A stretch of DNA of 64,000 nt, from contig NC_092039.1 of assembly GCF_003086295.3 (NCBI RefSeq), positions 72,869,649 to 72,933,648 of the forward strand. Reading direction: 5' to 3'. Both the position numbers and the translations under genes were made by a program. The notes under the pieces are model-generated. The model was not told the origin of the DNA. It worked only from the letters and a program-made list of their open reading frames with translations, and made no database searches. The stretch is from Arachis hypogaea. Taxonomy: Eukaryota > Streptophyta > Magnoliopsida > Fabales > Fabaceae. Numbering within the stretch: position 1 is the first letter of the stretch; each line of letters begins with the position of its first letter. This document shows, one piece after another, positions 1-10,329 of this stretch.

Positions 1-720
1 TGGCACTAACGTGACCACTAACGTTGCCTCTTGGTCCTTTGCAAACGTTATTGTCACTCACCTTTTCCAATAACGTTGCCTTTTGCCCCCTTTCCCTACG
101 TTAGAGTTCACGTTAGTATAACTAACGTGTCTCTTAACATGGGCATGCCTAAGCTTCGAGAGCGTTAGTGACACTTACCTTTGTCACTAACGCTCCAAAT
201 GCCCCTCCTTCCCACGTTAGAGTTCACGTTAATTGGATTAACGTGGCCACTAACGTGGTAGTGATTGCCATCTCCAACGTTAATGACAAAGGTGAGTGTC
301 ACTAACTTTGGCTTATCATGCTTAGCTCCACGTTACTTCTCAAGTTAGTGGTCTTAACATGACCACTAACGTGGGCACTCTTGTGTTGGTCCAATGTTAG
401 TGACAAGGGTGAGTGTCACTAACGTTGGTAATTGATTCCTCATCCCACGTTAGAGTTCACGTTAATTAGATTAACGTGACTCTTAACGTGGCTTAATCTG
501 TGCCTTTGTGGAGCGTTAGTGGAATTCACTTTTACCACTAATGTTGGAGCTCCTCTTTTCCTCCACGTTAGCTACCATGTTAATGTAGTTAACGTGGCAA
601 CTAACGTGGGCTATGATGGCTTCGAAGGTGTTATTGGTGATCACCTTTTCCATTAACGCTACAAGCTTGTCCCCATTCCACGTTAGTGGTCACATTAATT
701 AGATTAACGTGGCTGCTAAC
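1..720. repeat. Irregular ACGTTA/TAACGTGG repeat region
   Basis: Dense, irregular repeats of short words such as CACTAACGT, AACGTTAGTG, CCACGTTAG and ATTAACGTGGC fill these 700 bases. Longer units near 120 bases recur imperfectly, pairing a CACGTTAGAGTTCACGTTA segment with a TGACACTCACCTTT segment. No ORF of note is present. It is most likely the variable untranslated leader between the 5' LTR and gag of the element that follows. Many words are near-palindromes (AACGTT, TAACGTTA), like the arrays at 2287 and 3535. Confidence 0.7.
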
Positions 721-960
721 GTGGCTCCTTCTAGCTTCCTTTGTCCTGAAATCAAGCAATTAAAGTGCATTAAAGCTTTGTTCCAAGTCATGAGATTATG
801 CATCATCAATTTTATCATTCAATTCCTACCTAATCCTCATAAAATCATGTAAAGTTCACAATAATTTCTTGAATCAAGGTGTAAGTGTATTTTCATCCAA
901 AACTTGCTTATTTACTAAAAAAATGCATGAAACTACCCTAAAACAGTAAAGAAAAGGTCA

Positions 961-2280
961 GTGAAACTGGCCTAGATGTCCTGGCATCAGGCAGCAGAAC
1001 CAAATAATGGAGGAGATGCAAGGAAGGCTCTTGGTGACTTTATTGCACCTACTTCTGACTTCTATGGTAGAAGTATCTCTATACCTACCATTAGAGCTAA
1101 TAACTTTGAGCTTAAGCCTCAGTTAGTCTCTCTAATGCAACTTGCATGTTTCATGGACTTCCACTAGAAGATCCACATTAGTTCCTATCTAAATTCTTGC
1201 AAATATGTGACACTATTAGGACCAATGGAGTTGATCCTGAGGTCTACAGACTCATGCTTTTCCCCTTTGCTATTAGATACAGAGCTAGGATATGGGTGGA
1301 TTCTCAACTTAAGGAAAGTCTAGACTCTTGGGAAAAGTTGGTCAATGCTTTCTTGGCCAAGTTCTTTCCACCTCAAAAGATGAGCAAGCTCAGGGTGAAA
1401 GTTCAAACCTTCAGACATTTAGAGGGTGAATCCCTCTATGAAACTTGGGAAAGATACAAGCAACTGATCAGGAGGTATCTTCCTGACATGCTCTCAGAAT
1501 GGTCTATCCTAGGAATCTTCTATGATGGTCTGTCTGAGATATCCAAGATGTCCTTGAATCATTCTATTGGTGGATAACTCCACTTGAAGAAAACGCTTGA
1601 AGAGGCATAGGAACTCATTGAAATAGTTGCAAACAACTAATTCATGTATACTTCTGGAGAAACACTGTGAAAAATGGGTAGCTCCAAAGAAAGGAGTCTT
1701 GGAAGTCGACACTCTGAATGCCATATTGGCTTAGAACAAGATCTTGACTAAACAGGTCAATATGATCTCTCAGCATTTGCCGGGATCACAAGCTGCAACT
1801 AGCAGCACTCAAGAAGCCTCCTATGAAGGAGAAGCTTATGATTCAGATCAACCTTCACTGGAGGAGGTGAATTACATAGGAGAACCCTATGGAAACACCT
1901 ATAATTCATCATGGAGGAATCATCCTAACTTTTCATGGAAGGATCAACAGAAGCCTCAGCAAGGCTTCAACAATAATCAAGGTGCAAGAAACCAAAATAG
2001 GCTCAACAATAGACCATCATTCCCATATTCTTAGGAACATATGGAGACTCCTAGATAGAGCCTTTCTGACTTAGTCACTATAGTCTCCAACCTCTCTAAG
2101 ACCACTCATAGTTTCATAACTGAAACAAGGTCTACCATTAGAAATCTGGAGGTACAAGTTGGTCAACTGAGCAAGAGGATCCCTGAGACTCCTCCTAACA
2201 CTTTCCCTAGTAATATTGAAGTGAACCCAAGAGAAGAGTGTAAGGCCATCACAGTGGACATTGAGGCTGAATCTGAATGA
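961..2280 (+). pseudogene. gag pseudogene, Athila-type
   Basis: The reading frame is broken several times. From 976 to 1150 it reads the ELKPQLVSLMQ stretch that precedes the retrotransposon gag domain. A frame change near 1155 leads into 1197-1577, which has the gag core wording: LMLFPFAIRYRARIWVDS, then AFLAKFFPPQKMSKLR and GESLYETWERYKQL. A further segment, 1744-2034, has the SWRNHPNFSWKDQQ motif of the Athila gag C-terminus. After a stop the frame continues past 2100 with a VQVGQLSKRIPE stretch. The product would be the structural capsid protein of the retroelement particle. No zinc knuckle is evident. Family identity is strong; function is lost. Confidence 0.8.
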
Positions 2281-2286
2281 GATGAT

Positions 2287-2470
2287 TTGGCGTTGAACGC
2301 CAGTAAAAAACTCCCTACTAGGCGTTCAACACCCACAAAGGCACTATCACTGGCGTTGAACGCCAGTAAGAAAGACCTTACTGGTCGTTCAACTCTCACA
2401 AAGGCATCAGACTGGCATTCAACGCCAGTAAGGAGGTACTTACTAGGCATTCAACGCCCACTCAAGGCTT
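2287..2470. repeat. Array of GGCGTTGAACGCC-type palindromes (copy 1)
   Basis: At least six short near-palindromes of the form (T)GGCGTTgaACGCCA occur at intervals of about 30 bases, with spacers containing CACTCAC or ACCCACAAAGGCA. Copies have decayed to GGCATTCAACGCC or GGCGTTCAACACC. The same word recurs at 3535-3790 and inside both FIDEL-like LTRs (12130-12230, 34803-34915). Confidence 0.75.
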
Positions 2471-2534
2471 CCCTATTGAAGATCTAAAGGCAACTAAGGC
2501 TTATGAGGATACTATAGAAGTTCCCTTAAAAGCC

Positions 2535-2963
2535 TTGTTGCAAATCATGGATTATGAGGATCACTCCTCCTCTGATGAGGAAGAAGAAACTAGGGAAGGG
2601 CAAGTTGCTCATTCCCTAGGAATCCTCATGAAGCTGAATGTCATGTGGTTTGGCACAAAGCCATTGGAGGAAGAACCTCCAGTGCTCACTAAGGAACTCA
2701 ATGCCTTGGTTCAGCAAAAACTACCTCATAAGCTGCCGGATCTCAGACGTTTCCTGGTTCCCTGCACTATAGGCACCATTACCTTTGAGAAGACTCTGTA
2801 TGACCTAGGGTCAAGCATAAACTTTATGCCACTCTCTGTAATGGAGAGGCTAAGAATCTTTGAGGTACAAGCTGCAAGAATCTCATTAGAGATAGCAGAC
2901 AAGTCCATGAAAAAGGCTTATGGATTGGTAGAGGATGTCTTAGTAAAGGTTGAAGATGCCTAG
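2535..2963 (+). pseudogene. Retroelement aspartic protease domain
   Basis: An open stretch of 142 codons reads KELNALVQQKLPHKLPD, then VPCTIGTITFEKTLYDLGSSI, then FMPLSVMERL and SMKKAYGLVEDVLVKVED. This is the Athila-type retropepsin with its usual partners. The catalytic triad region reads D-L-G, the form usual in this lineage, followed by the SSINFMPLS loop. The domain would cut the gag-pol polyprotein. It stops at TAG just after VEDA, where pol would normally continue, and no reverse transcriptase follows. It is therefore a remnant in a deleted element. Confidence 0.75.
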
Positions 2964-3088
2964 CCCTAACTCTCCCCCTGACAAAAGAGAAACAGTTGTG
3001 CAGCACCTAATGTTCCAAACTTTCTCTCTCAGTGCAAAGTTATACAGAACCCTCAGATACCAACTCTAAGTTTGGTGTTGGATAGCCA

Positions 3089-3385
3089 TTGTCAAGCACT
3101 GAAAATAAAGGTACTAAGAAGAAAGTACCTAAAGGCTGGAGGGATTCGAAGATCCCCACTGAAGGCCTCTCACCTGGCATGAGAGTCACCTTCACTGATA
3201 ATCCAGTCATTCCACACACTGTGAACAGGATCCTGTCTCTAGAACAAGTGAAACTTATCCATGAGAGCACAAGAAAGAATTTTCACTGTAAGGGGAAAAT
3301 TTTGGGCCCCTATTCATCTCCGTTAGGAGCTAACCGTCAAGCTAGTGACGTTAAAGAAACACTTGTTAGGAGGCAACCCAGCCAT
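3089..3385 (+). pseudogene. Integrase C-terminal tail remnant
   Basis: The frame reads TVNRILSLEQVKLIHEST and then RKNFHCKGKILGPYSSP, which resembles the tail after the integrase core in Athila/FIDEL-type pol proteins. About 40 bases on, in a different frame, lies the stretch VTLKKHLLGGNPA. It is matched by TLKERLLGGNPTLG on the minus strand of the nested element (5640-5690). Since this tail follows the protease almost directly, about 3 kb of pol is missing. The call is by resemblance only. Confidence 0.55.
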
Positions 3386-3534
3386 AATGAAAGTTATCTC
3401 ATTTTTTCATTAAGTTTATTTAAGTTATCTCAGTCTAATTTTTATATTTGTTTAAGTTTCTGATCATTGCAGTAGTTAGAACAGAAACAGAAATAGTTAG
3501 AGCTGGAAATAGAACACCCTGGAGTAGAGACCTT

Positions 3535-3790
3535 GCTGGCGTTGAACGCCAGCTAGGGAACACATTGCTGGTGTTGAACGCCAGCCAGGGAGCCTGAAGC
3601 TGGCATTGAACGCCAGTAAGGGGGTAGAACCTGGGCATTCAATGCCCTAACAAAGGCATAGACCTGGCGTAGAATGCCAGGAAGGAGGTACCTCAAGGGC
3701 GTTCAACACCCAATAAGAGGTACATAACTGGCATTGAACGCCAGCCAGAAGCAGCAGCTGGGCATTCAATGCCCACAAGCTAAAAGGAAA
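3535..3790. repeat. Array of GGCGTTGAACGCC-type palindromes (copy 2)
   Basis: About eight copies of the same short palindrome (GGCGTTGAACGCCAGC, GGCATTGAACGCCAG, GGGCATTCAATGCCC) are spaced by 15-30 bases. The array lies in the untranslated stretch downstream of the integrase tail. The central TTGAA/TTCAA is kept while the flanks vary in concert (GGCATT with AATGCC), so the arms appear to co-vary. Confidence 0.75.
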
Positions 3791-5059
3791 CATGACATAA
3801 GAAACATAAGAATCATGATGACAAAAATGAAATGTTACCAAGCAGCAGCCAGAAATATGACATGATGACATGTCATCAGAATACCAAACTTAAACCTTAC
3901 TTGTCCCCAAGCAAGAAAAGAATCATGCAATAAAGATTGACAGTCCAAGGTAAGAGGAATAACAACTCAATGTTCATGGTTGGCTAGTTTTCTATGCATG
4001 CCACAATCACAAAAGAAATATAAATGATTGATGCTTCTATCTAGCTCAATTTATGAAATATTTTCCTTATAATTCTTCCTTGAAACCAACTTTTGATTTT
4101 CTTATTAGCTTCTTCTTTTGAGTGCTTTGCCCCATGATTTGATAACAAAGCTACGACTTCTAAATGTTTTGTTTTCAAGTATTACCACTTGATACATAAG
4201 CACCACAAGCATTTAATTAGAGGACTTCTTTAAGCTCATTTGTTTCTTTTCTTAACTCTCTAATCATTGATGCTTAGAGCCTTGAGCTTTGAGGGAGTGC
4301 ATTTGTACTTGAGCCTAACCTTGACTCTAAGTGTTTTGTTTTCAAGCTTTTTGCTTGATACATAAACACCACAAGTACTTAACAATGAATTTGTCATTGG
4401 TACTCAGAGCCTTCAGCTTTCTCATTCTTTCCCTTTTTCTTTTCTTGCCTTATTTGCATTTGCTTCTTTCAAGGTTTTCATAATTTCCAAAGATTTCACA
4501 AAATGTCCTAGATGAAAACTTCAATTAAATAAGATCTAATACAATTGAGCAACAATTAATCATACTAGCCTTCCAATACTTGTATGTACATGCTAAGTTC
4601 TTCTTTAATCCCTTGTTTGTTTATGATCATGATACTTTATTGCCTTTGAATTCACACAACTCAAGTTGGTAGTCATAATGTCACAGTAACATGTTACAAA
4701 TCAAAATTCAAGCTATGCCTATTCATACCATACATGCATACAGAGAATATAAAGACAATCATGCTCTTTAAAGTACTGGAAGCAAGTAGGAGGAGAAAGG
4801 AGTGTTGCCACCTTGTAGTTCATCTTCCTTGTTATTGTCCTTTTCCTCTTATTCTTCCATTTTCCTTGACAAACTCAGAATGCTTGCCCATCCTCAAGAA
4901 ACAATTAGAACAATGGCTATAGGGCTAAGATGGATCATGAGTGTCTTACAATGAAAATGTTAGTGGTACATATGTTTAAGCAAGCAAAAATGAAAGATAA
5001 CAATCAAGGCACAGGAAACAAAGATATTGTGATGGCAAACATAAGAGGGTGTTCATGAT

Positions 5060-5600
5060 ACATTGCATAAAGAATGAGTGGCACACCAAACTTAGTGTGA
5101 CACTTTCACTTGAAATTGATGCAAGTATCCATTAAAGATTGGAACTAAATTTTGTTGCATAGCAACACCAAACTTAGAATGCAACCATATGTCAATTTAT
5201 TTGAACTAAAACTAAACACAAGGAACTGTTATGTGGTAAATACAATCACCAAGCCAAGAATCTATCATGAGTAAAAATTTCTTAGTAAGGTATTTAACAA
5301 AAACAGTCAAGAAGCAAAATAAATGAAAGCATTAAAAACAAAGAAATAACTAAAGTGAATAGAATAACAAAGTGTCAAACCAAAAGAAAAGATAAAACTG
5401 CAAAGGCATTATGATTATGCAGAAAAGTAGTGTTGTTGAATAAATTGCATAGAAAATAAGTGGCACACCAAACTTAGAATCTTAGTGTGACACTTTCATT
5501 TTTGATTTGATGCAATTATTCAGAAGGATTGAAAACAAATTGTTGCAGGGCAATACCAAACTTAGAATGTAATCATATGCCAACTTATTGAAATTTAAAC
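5060..5600 (-). repeat. Two-copy direct repeat with polypurine-like motifs
   Basis: A segment containing CACCAAACTTAG, TGTGACACTTTCA, a TTGATGCAA stretch, then TTGTTGCA and ACCAAACTTAGAATG occurs twice, starting near 5083 and 5463, about 380 bases apart. The copies differ by scattered changes. Each contains two copies of the reverse complement of CTAAGTTTGGTG, the word that also precedes the LTRs. Confidence 0.65.
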
Positions 5601-5726
5601 AAAGCAAAGAAAGAAAATAGACCGAGCAGAGAAATGAAATGTTACCTAAGGTTGGGTTGCCTCCCAACAAGCGCTCTTTTAGTGTCATTAGCTTGACATG
5701 TTTGTCTTCACTTTCTTCCTCTTCTT

Positions 5727-6227
5727 CTAGTTTGTTAAGAGGAATGACCTTAAGGGGAGAGATGAACCAGCTAATGTCCCCTTTCTTGGTCTCCTCCCAG
5801 CAAGCTTCTTTCTGCAAATGGCCTGGTTGAGCTTGCTTGCTGGATCAGGGGTAGGCTTGGTGCTCTTGTTAGTTGCCTTCACTTCTTGGATATCAATACT
5901 TGGTGGTTGTGTGATGGTTGGAGCTTTATCTTCATTAAAAGCATCTTGAATTGGTGGTTCCATGAGCTCTTCTTCTATGCAACTTTCTGCTTCACTTGAG
6001 TTTGGATCTCCTTGATTGTCTTCCTCACTTTCTTGTTCTTCCACTTTCTCCCTTGCACTTAACATTTGAATTACTAGCACTTCCATATTTTTGAGGGAGT
6101 TCTCTTGGTCATTCCAGGATCTCTGTGCTTCCCTTTCATATTTTTCAAGCATGGTTTCAAGCCTTGAGAGGCTTTGGTTCATGGAAGTTTGTGTAGACTG
6201 TGAGTTTTGGAAGAGATTTTGTGTCAA
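5727..6227 (-). CDS. Unidentified coiled-coil ORF of the nested element
   Basis: The 166-codon ORF opens with a Gln/Ser-rich segment and a helix likely to form a coiled coil (LSRLETMLEKYEREAQRSW, about residues 20-40). An acidic middle (EEQESEEDNQGD) follows, and then a Pro/Thr-rich, basic end. It starts eight bases after the stop of the larger ORF upstream (6235-6987, minus) and may be its continuation after a frame break. I do not recognise a named domain. Its place just after the primer site is that of gag, so it may be a divergent gag-like protein; that is inference. Confidence 0.5.
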   Translation of the reverse strand: MTQNLFQNSQSTQTSMNQSLSRLETMLEKYEREAQRSWNDQENSLKNMEVLVIQMLSAREKVEEQESEEDNQGDPNSSEAESCIEEELMEPPIQDAFNEDKAPTITQPPSIDIQEVKATNKSTKPTPDPASKLNQAICRKKLAGRRPRKGTLAGSSLPLRSFLLTN

Positions 6228-6234
6228 GGGGTAG

Positions 6235-6987
6235 TTAAGTGATGAAGAATTTTTCAGACGAAAAACTGGGAGGTGAGGTTTGATAGCTTTTCATGAATGA
6301 ATTGAAGGTTTGCTCAAGTGATGATAGCTCTTGATAAGTGGAGTATGAATTGTCAAATGCTTTCTGGTTTTGATTCTCCCAAGCACAACTTGAAGAATTG
6401 TTAAATTCATCACAGTATGAATCATCTTGTGGCATTGGGAAATAATTTTTCATGTATGTATTGACAACACAATCAAATGATGATGTTCCTTGATGAACAG
6501 AAGATGAAACATTGAAATTCCCTTCCCAGCCACAATTTATGTCAGTATCATAGCAATATGAGTCACTTTGTGGCTCTGGAAAATAGTTCATTTCACTTGA
6601 TTGTTCATACTCTTGTTGATATGCCCAGCTATCATGAGGATCATGACATAAATCATTTTGTGGCTCTGGACAATATCTCATGTGAATTGCTTGATCAATT
6701 TGTGGCTCCGGAGCATATCTCCATTGATTGGAGTGCTCAGAATTTGCAATTTCTTGGTGATACTCCCAGCCACCATTAGAGATTGGTGATGGTGAGCAAT
6801 ATCCCATGAAATTGTCTTGCTCATCTTGTGGTTCTGAGACATATCTCCATAGATTGGAGTGCTCAGGATCTATAATTTGTTGGTGATATTCCCAGCCATC
6901 ATTAGAAATTGGTGATGTTGGGTAATATCCCATAAAATTTGTTTGATCATAAGATGAGTTGAACTCCATTTGAATTTTGTAAAACAC
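6235..6987 (-). CDS. Aromatic-repeat ORF of the nested element (gag position)
   Basis: The 250-codon ORF is built of imperfect repeats of about 25-40 residues. Each has the pattern of a WEYHQ or WAYQQ core, an acidic EHSN or EQSS segment, an RY or NYF step and an EPQ-D/N link, as in GWEYHQQIIDPEHSN and NQWRYAPEPQ. It is rich in Tyr, Trp, Asn, Gln and Ser with few Lys, so it is probably disordered. The start codon at 6987 lies about 160 bases after the primer site, where gag is expected. I have seen similar hypothetical proteins in peanut repeats but know of no assigned function. There are no internal stops over 750 bases, which is unusual among the decayed ORFs here. Confidence 0.6.
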   Translation of the reverse strand: MFYKIQMEFNSSYDQTNFMGYYPTSPISNDGWEYHQQIIDPEHSNLWRYVSEPQDEQDNFMGYCSPSPISNGGWEYHQEIANSEHSNQWRYAPEPQIDQAIHMRYCPEPQNDLCHDPHDSWAYQQEYEQSSEMNYFPEPQSDSYCYDTDINCGWEGNFNVSSSVHQGTSSFDCVVNTYMKNYFPMPQDDSYCDEFNNSSSCAWENQNQKAFDNSYSTYQELSSLEQTFNSFMKSYQTSPPSFSSEKFFIT

Positions 6988-7144
6988 ACCACCAAAGAAA
7001 ATTAAAATTCATGTCACAGAGAAGAATTTCTTAGTGAGGCAATAATTCAAACACCTTGCTATCAGCTTAAATCAGAGAACAAAAATAAAGAAAATGCTTG
7101 ATCTAGACTTCTCACCCACTTAATCATTGTTGATCTAAATCAAT

Positions 7145-7161
7145 CCCCGGCAACGGCGCCA
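7145..7161 (-). promoter_or_regulatory. Primer binding site, tRNA-Asp type
   Basis: On the minus strand the sequence reads TGGCGCCGTTGCCGGGG, the complement of a plant tRNA-Asp 3' end, as used by Athila-type elements. It lies six bases inside the LTR end (TTTTCACCCATCA), the normal spacing for the start of minus-strand DNA synthesis. This fixes the orientation of the nested element. Confidence 0.8.
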
Positions 7162-7167
7162 AAAACT

Positions 7168-8996
7168 TGATGGGTGAAAATTAAGATTTCCACACAAAAC
7201 TCACCGACAAGTGTACCGGGTCGCATCAAGTAGTAATAACTCACAAGAGTGAGGTCGATCCAACAGGGATTGATGGATCAAACAACTTTAGTGAGGTGAT
7301 TAGTCTAGTCAAGCTAACAATATTGAGTGATAATTGATGCAGTAGAAAGTAAATGACAAGAAATTTAAAGTGCAGAGAGTAAAATTGACAGAAACTTAAA
7401 GAGCAAGAAAAGTAAATTGCATCAAATGTAAAGGAGATTGGGTGCTGGGAATTTAAAGGAAGCAGTAAGCAGAACTTAGAACAATTACAGAGGAATTAAA
7501 TTACATGAAAAGTAAAAGGAATTGGGTGCTGGAAATTAAAACAGAATTGAAGAATGTGGAGTGCAGTAAACTAAAGGGCTCTCGGATGAAGAAATTCAGA
7601 AACAGATCAATTCAGTACCAAAACAAAAATGTAGAAGTGCAGAAGAATCAAAATAGCAAGAGAACTTAGATCACTCATGAAATTCTAAAAGAGAAATTGA
7701 CAATTACAGAAGAGAGACAATGAAACAGAAAGCAAAACTCATATTTGATCTCCAATTCTTTAAATTAAAAAAGAAAAATTAAAAGAGAGCTCTCTATTCT
7801 ACTCCTACTCCTACTGCTCTCTATTAGAGCCAGCCTTTTTTTGAAAATGAAACTGATACCTTTTTATAGGTTTTTTACAAAATGAAAATGAAATTGAAAT
7901 TGAAAACAAATTACAATTAAAATAAATTTCTAATCTAATTGTTTCTTGTACCTTTGAGTTATGTTGAAGGGCTTTGCTTGCTTTGGATTTGAGGAAGAAT
8001 GAATCCGGATGGCTTGATTTAATTGGATCAGTGTGCATTTTGTGAAGCTCCAGTGGAGCGCTCAGTTAAGTTAGTGAATTGAGCGCTACACATGCCTTGT
8101 TGTGTTGATGCGTCCAGCCTTGCTTGGTTCAGACATAGCGCTCAGTGAGGAGTTCTTAACGTAGTGCTACATGCCTTGGAGTGAGGCTCCTTCTTCGAAC
8201 CCTGGCCGCTTCATTTTGGGAGTGTCGCGCCTTGTTTTTCTTCAAACGGGCCACGAAAACGTTGAAAGAGTTAACGTAGCGCTCAATCTTTAAACGCTAC
8301 CTCCTTGGCTTGATGGGCTTCCTTTGCTTGTGTGGTTCCTCATGGTGCGCTCTGTTCATTTAATGAACGTTACATGCATGCCTTCCTTGCCTAGCATCCA
8401 TAAGCCCGAGAAAGTTGACAAAATTCACGTAGCGCTCCCTTTCTTCCTTGGATGAGCGCTCCGTTACATTTTATGAACGCTAGGCTTTTTTTGTTTTATA
8501 TGCATGCTTTGGCTTATTATTACTAATGCCAATGCATTCATCCATTAATTCATTGACCTTAACAATGTATTACATGCATGCTTATTAGTAATGCCGTAAA
8601 GCTCATTAATAATGCCAATTGAATAATGCATGGTTCATGATGGCATGCATGCATGCTTTAATTGGCCGTGGTATTCATGGTAATGCATGTGCATATTGTT
8701 ATGATGGCATTAATAATTAAATGCTTCATGGTCATGGACTATGCTTTTAAAAGTGTGGCCTAAACTTCGAAAGCGTGCTCAAACTTCAAAGTGTATCCCA
8801 AAATTCTTCTTTTCTCTTTTTAAGCTTAATTTGTGTTTTTTTTCTTCTTCTTCCACTTATTTCTTACAAAATTTATAAAATCAAAAGATCAAGGAAATAT
8901 ACCATTTAAGCACAAAAGAATGCAATATTTAAGCACTAATTATCAATTTTTTGTATGAAAAAACATAGAAAAATATGACATGATGACATGTCATCA
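7168..8996 (-). repeat. 5' LTR of the nested element
   Basis: The LTR is 1829 bases and runs on the minus strand from TGATGACATGTCATCA to CACCCATCA. A TATA-like CTATAAAAAGG on the minus strand lies at about 7860-7870. The middle (8040-8480) carries several AGCGCT-type words (GAGCGCTCAGTT, GCGCTACA). The end next to the primer site contains the block around 7195-7270 (CTCACCGACAAGTGTACC and onward). No coding sequence is seen. Confidence 0.75.
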
Positions 8997-8999
8997 GGG

Positions 9000-9620
9000 G
9001 CAGGGAACTCAAATTCCCTAACCTCTCAGGATCAGTGGGTACCACAGAATCTCCACCTATCCCATCTTCCTCTCTCTCTTATTTTCACTCTTTCCCACAT
9101 ATTCTTCCCTATAAACTCTAATCCAATCACATCCATATCACTTTTCAATACCATCATAACTCCCACCAACCTCCACCCACTTCAATCTCAAAATTTCCAA
9201 CCCAATTCCCACCCATTCATTCGAACCCAACCTATCACACTCCTATAAATACCCCTTCTTCCTACCCTTCATACACACACCATTCATACACTAAAGCCCT
9301 TCTTGGCCGAATCCACTATCCCTCTCCATCTCCTCTATTCTATTCTTCTACTATTTTCCTCCATTTTCTTCATATTTTGCTCGAGGACGAGCAAAGCTTT
9401 TAAGTTTGGTGTTAGAAAAGCCTTGCTTTTTGCTTTCCATTCCCACTTATAGCACCCAAAGTCAGAGAATCCTCTAGAAAGAGAAAAGAAAAAGTAGTTG
9501 CTTCCACCTCCAAATCTTAGGAGATGTAGAAATTCATCACCAAAACTCATCAAGACCACTTCTATGAAATAGTAGCAAAGAAGAGGGTGTTTCCTGAAGT
9601 CCCCTTTAGGCTAAAAAAGA
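9000..9620 (+). other. Non-coding part of the outer gypsy element
   Basis: This stretch resumes the outer element after the nested insertion. It is C/T-rich with a short CTATAAATACC at about 9243, then a CACACACC and CTTC-rich segment like a leader. An internal CTTTTAAGTTTGGTGTTAG at about 9397-9415 resembles the polypurine site before the 3' LTR. The TATA-like box followed by a leader suggests an internal promoter for the ORF at 9621, but that is inference. Confidence 0.4.
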
Positions 9621-10327
9621 ATGAGTACTCGGAGATCCAAAGAGAAATCCGGAGGAGAGGTTGGGAAAGTCCTAACCAATCCTATCCTAGAAGTTGGGAT
9701 CTTGATGGTGCAAGAATTCTATGCTAATACATGGGTCACTAAAAACCATGACATTAGTGTGAACCCAAATCCAAAAAATGGAGCACCATGGTCCAAGGGC
9801 ATCTCTTGGATTTCAACCCGGAAAGTGTAAGGTTGGCGCTCTATTTGCCAATGATGCAAGGAGACCCACATCCTTACACTAGGAGAGTCAATTTTGACCA
9901 GAGGCTGGACCAAGTCCTTTCAGATATTTGTGTGGAAGGAGCTCAGTGGAAGAAGGATGCTCAAGGCAAGTCTATCCAACTGAGAAGGCTTGACCTCAAG
10001 CCCGTAGCTAGAGGATGGTTGGAATTTATCCAACGCTCTATCATCCCTGCTAGCAATCGGTCAAAAGTGACCATTGACAAAGCCATCATGATTCATTGCA
10101 TCATGATTGGAAGTGAGCTAGAGGTACATGAGATAATACCTCAAGAGTTGTACAAGAAAGCTGAAAAGCCTTCCCCCTTAGCAAGGTTGGCATTCCCCCA
10201 CCTTATTTGTCATCTATGCAATTCAGTTGGAATTTTCATAGAAGAAGACAGTCCTACTAAGGAGGACAAGCCCATCACTAAGAAGAGGATGGAGCAAATT
10301 ATAGAGTCAGCACATGGACCACAGTAA
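9621..10327 (+). pseudogene. Downstream extra ORF of the Athila-type element (plant transposon protein-like)
   Basis: Two overlapping frames read as one protein with a frame change near 9775. The first part has VQEFYANTWVTKNHDISV; the second has MVQGHLLDFNPESVRLALYLP, then LKPVARGWLEFIQRSIIP, DKAIMIHCIMIG and FPHLICHLCNS. This matches the domain often annotated as 'putative plant transposon protein' found between integrase and the 3' LTR in Athila-type elements, the position of the so-called env-like ORF. Its biochemical role is not established. A possible short continuation after the stop at 10327 (EHVELPQQKISKM) is also seen. It is broken by the frame change. Confidence 0.6.
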
Positions 10328-10329
10328 GA

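Larger units (their letters stand above)
3856..8996 (-). mobile_element. Nested Ty3/gypsy-type element, inverted, 3' LTR nearly lost
   Basis: Read on the minus strand, the order is: 5' LTR 8996-7168, tRNA-Asp-type primer site 7161-7145, two unusual ORFs, a repeat-rich tail, a polypurine-type TTTAAGTTTGGTATTC, and then only about 25 bases of 3' LTR (3880-3856). Both LTR starts read TGATGACATGTCATCATG, which anchors the ends. The element carries no recognisable protease, RT or integrase core and is non-autonomous. A motif shared with the host element (LLGGNP) shows they are related. The left junction, where the LTR breaks off, is approximate. Confidence 0.7.
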
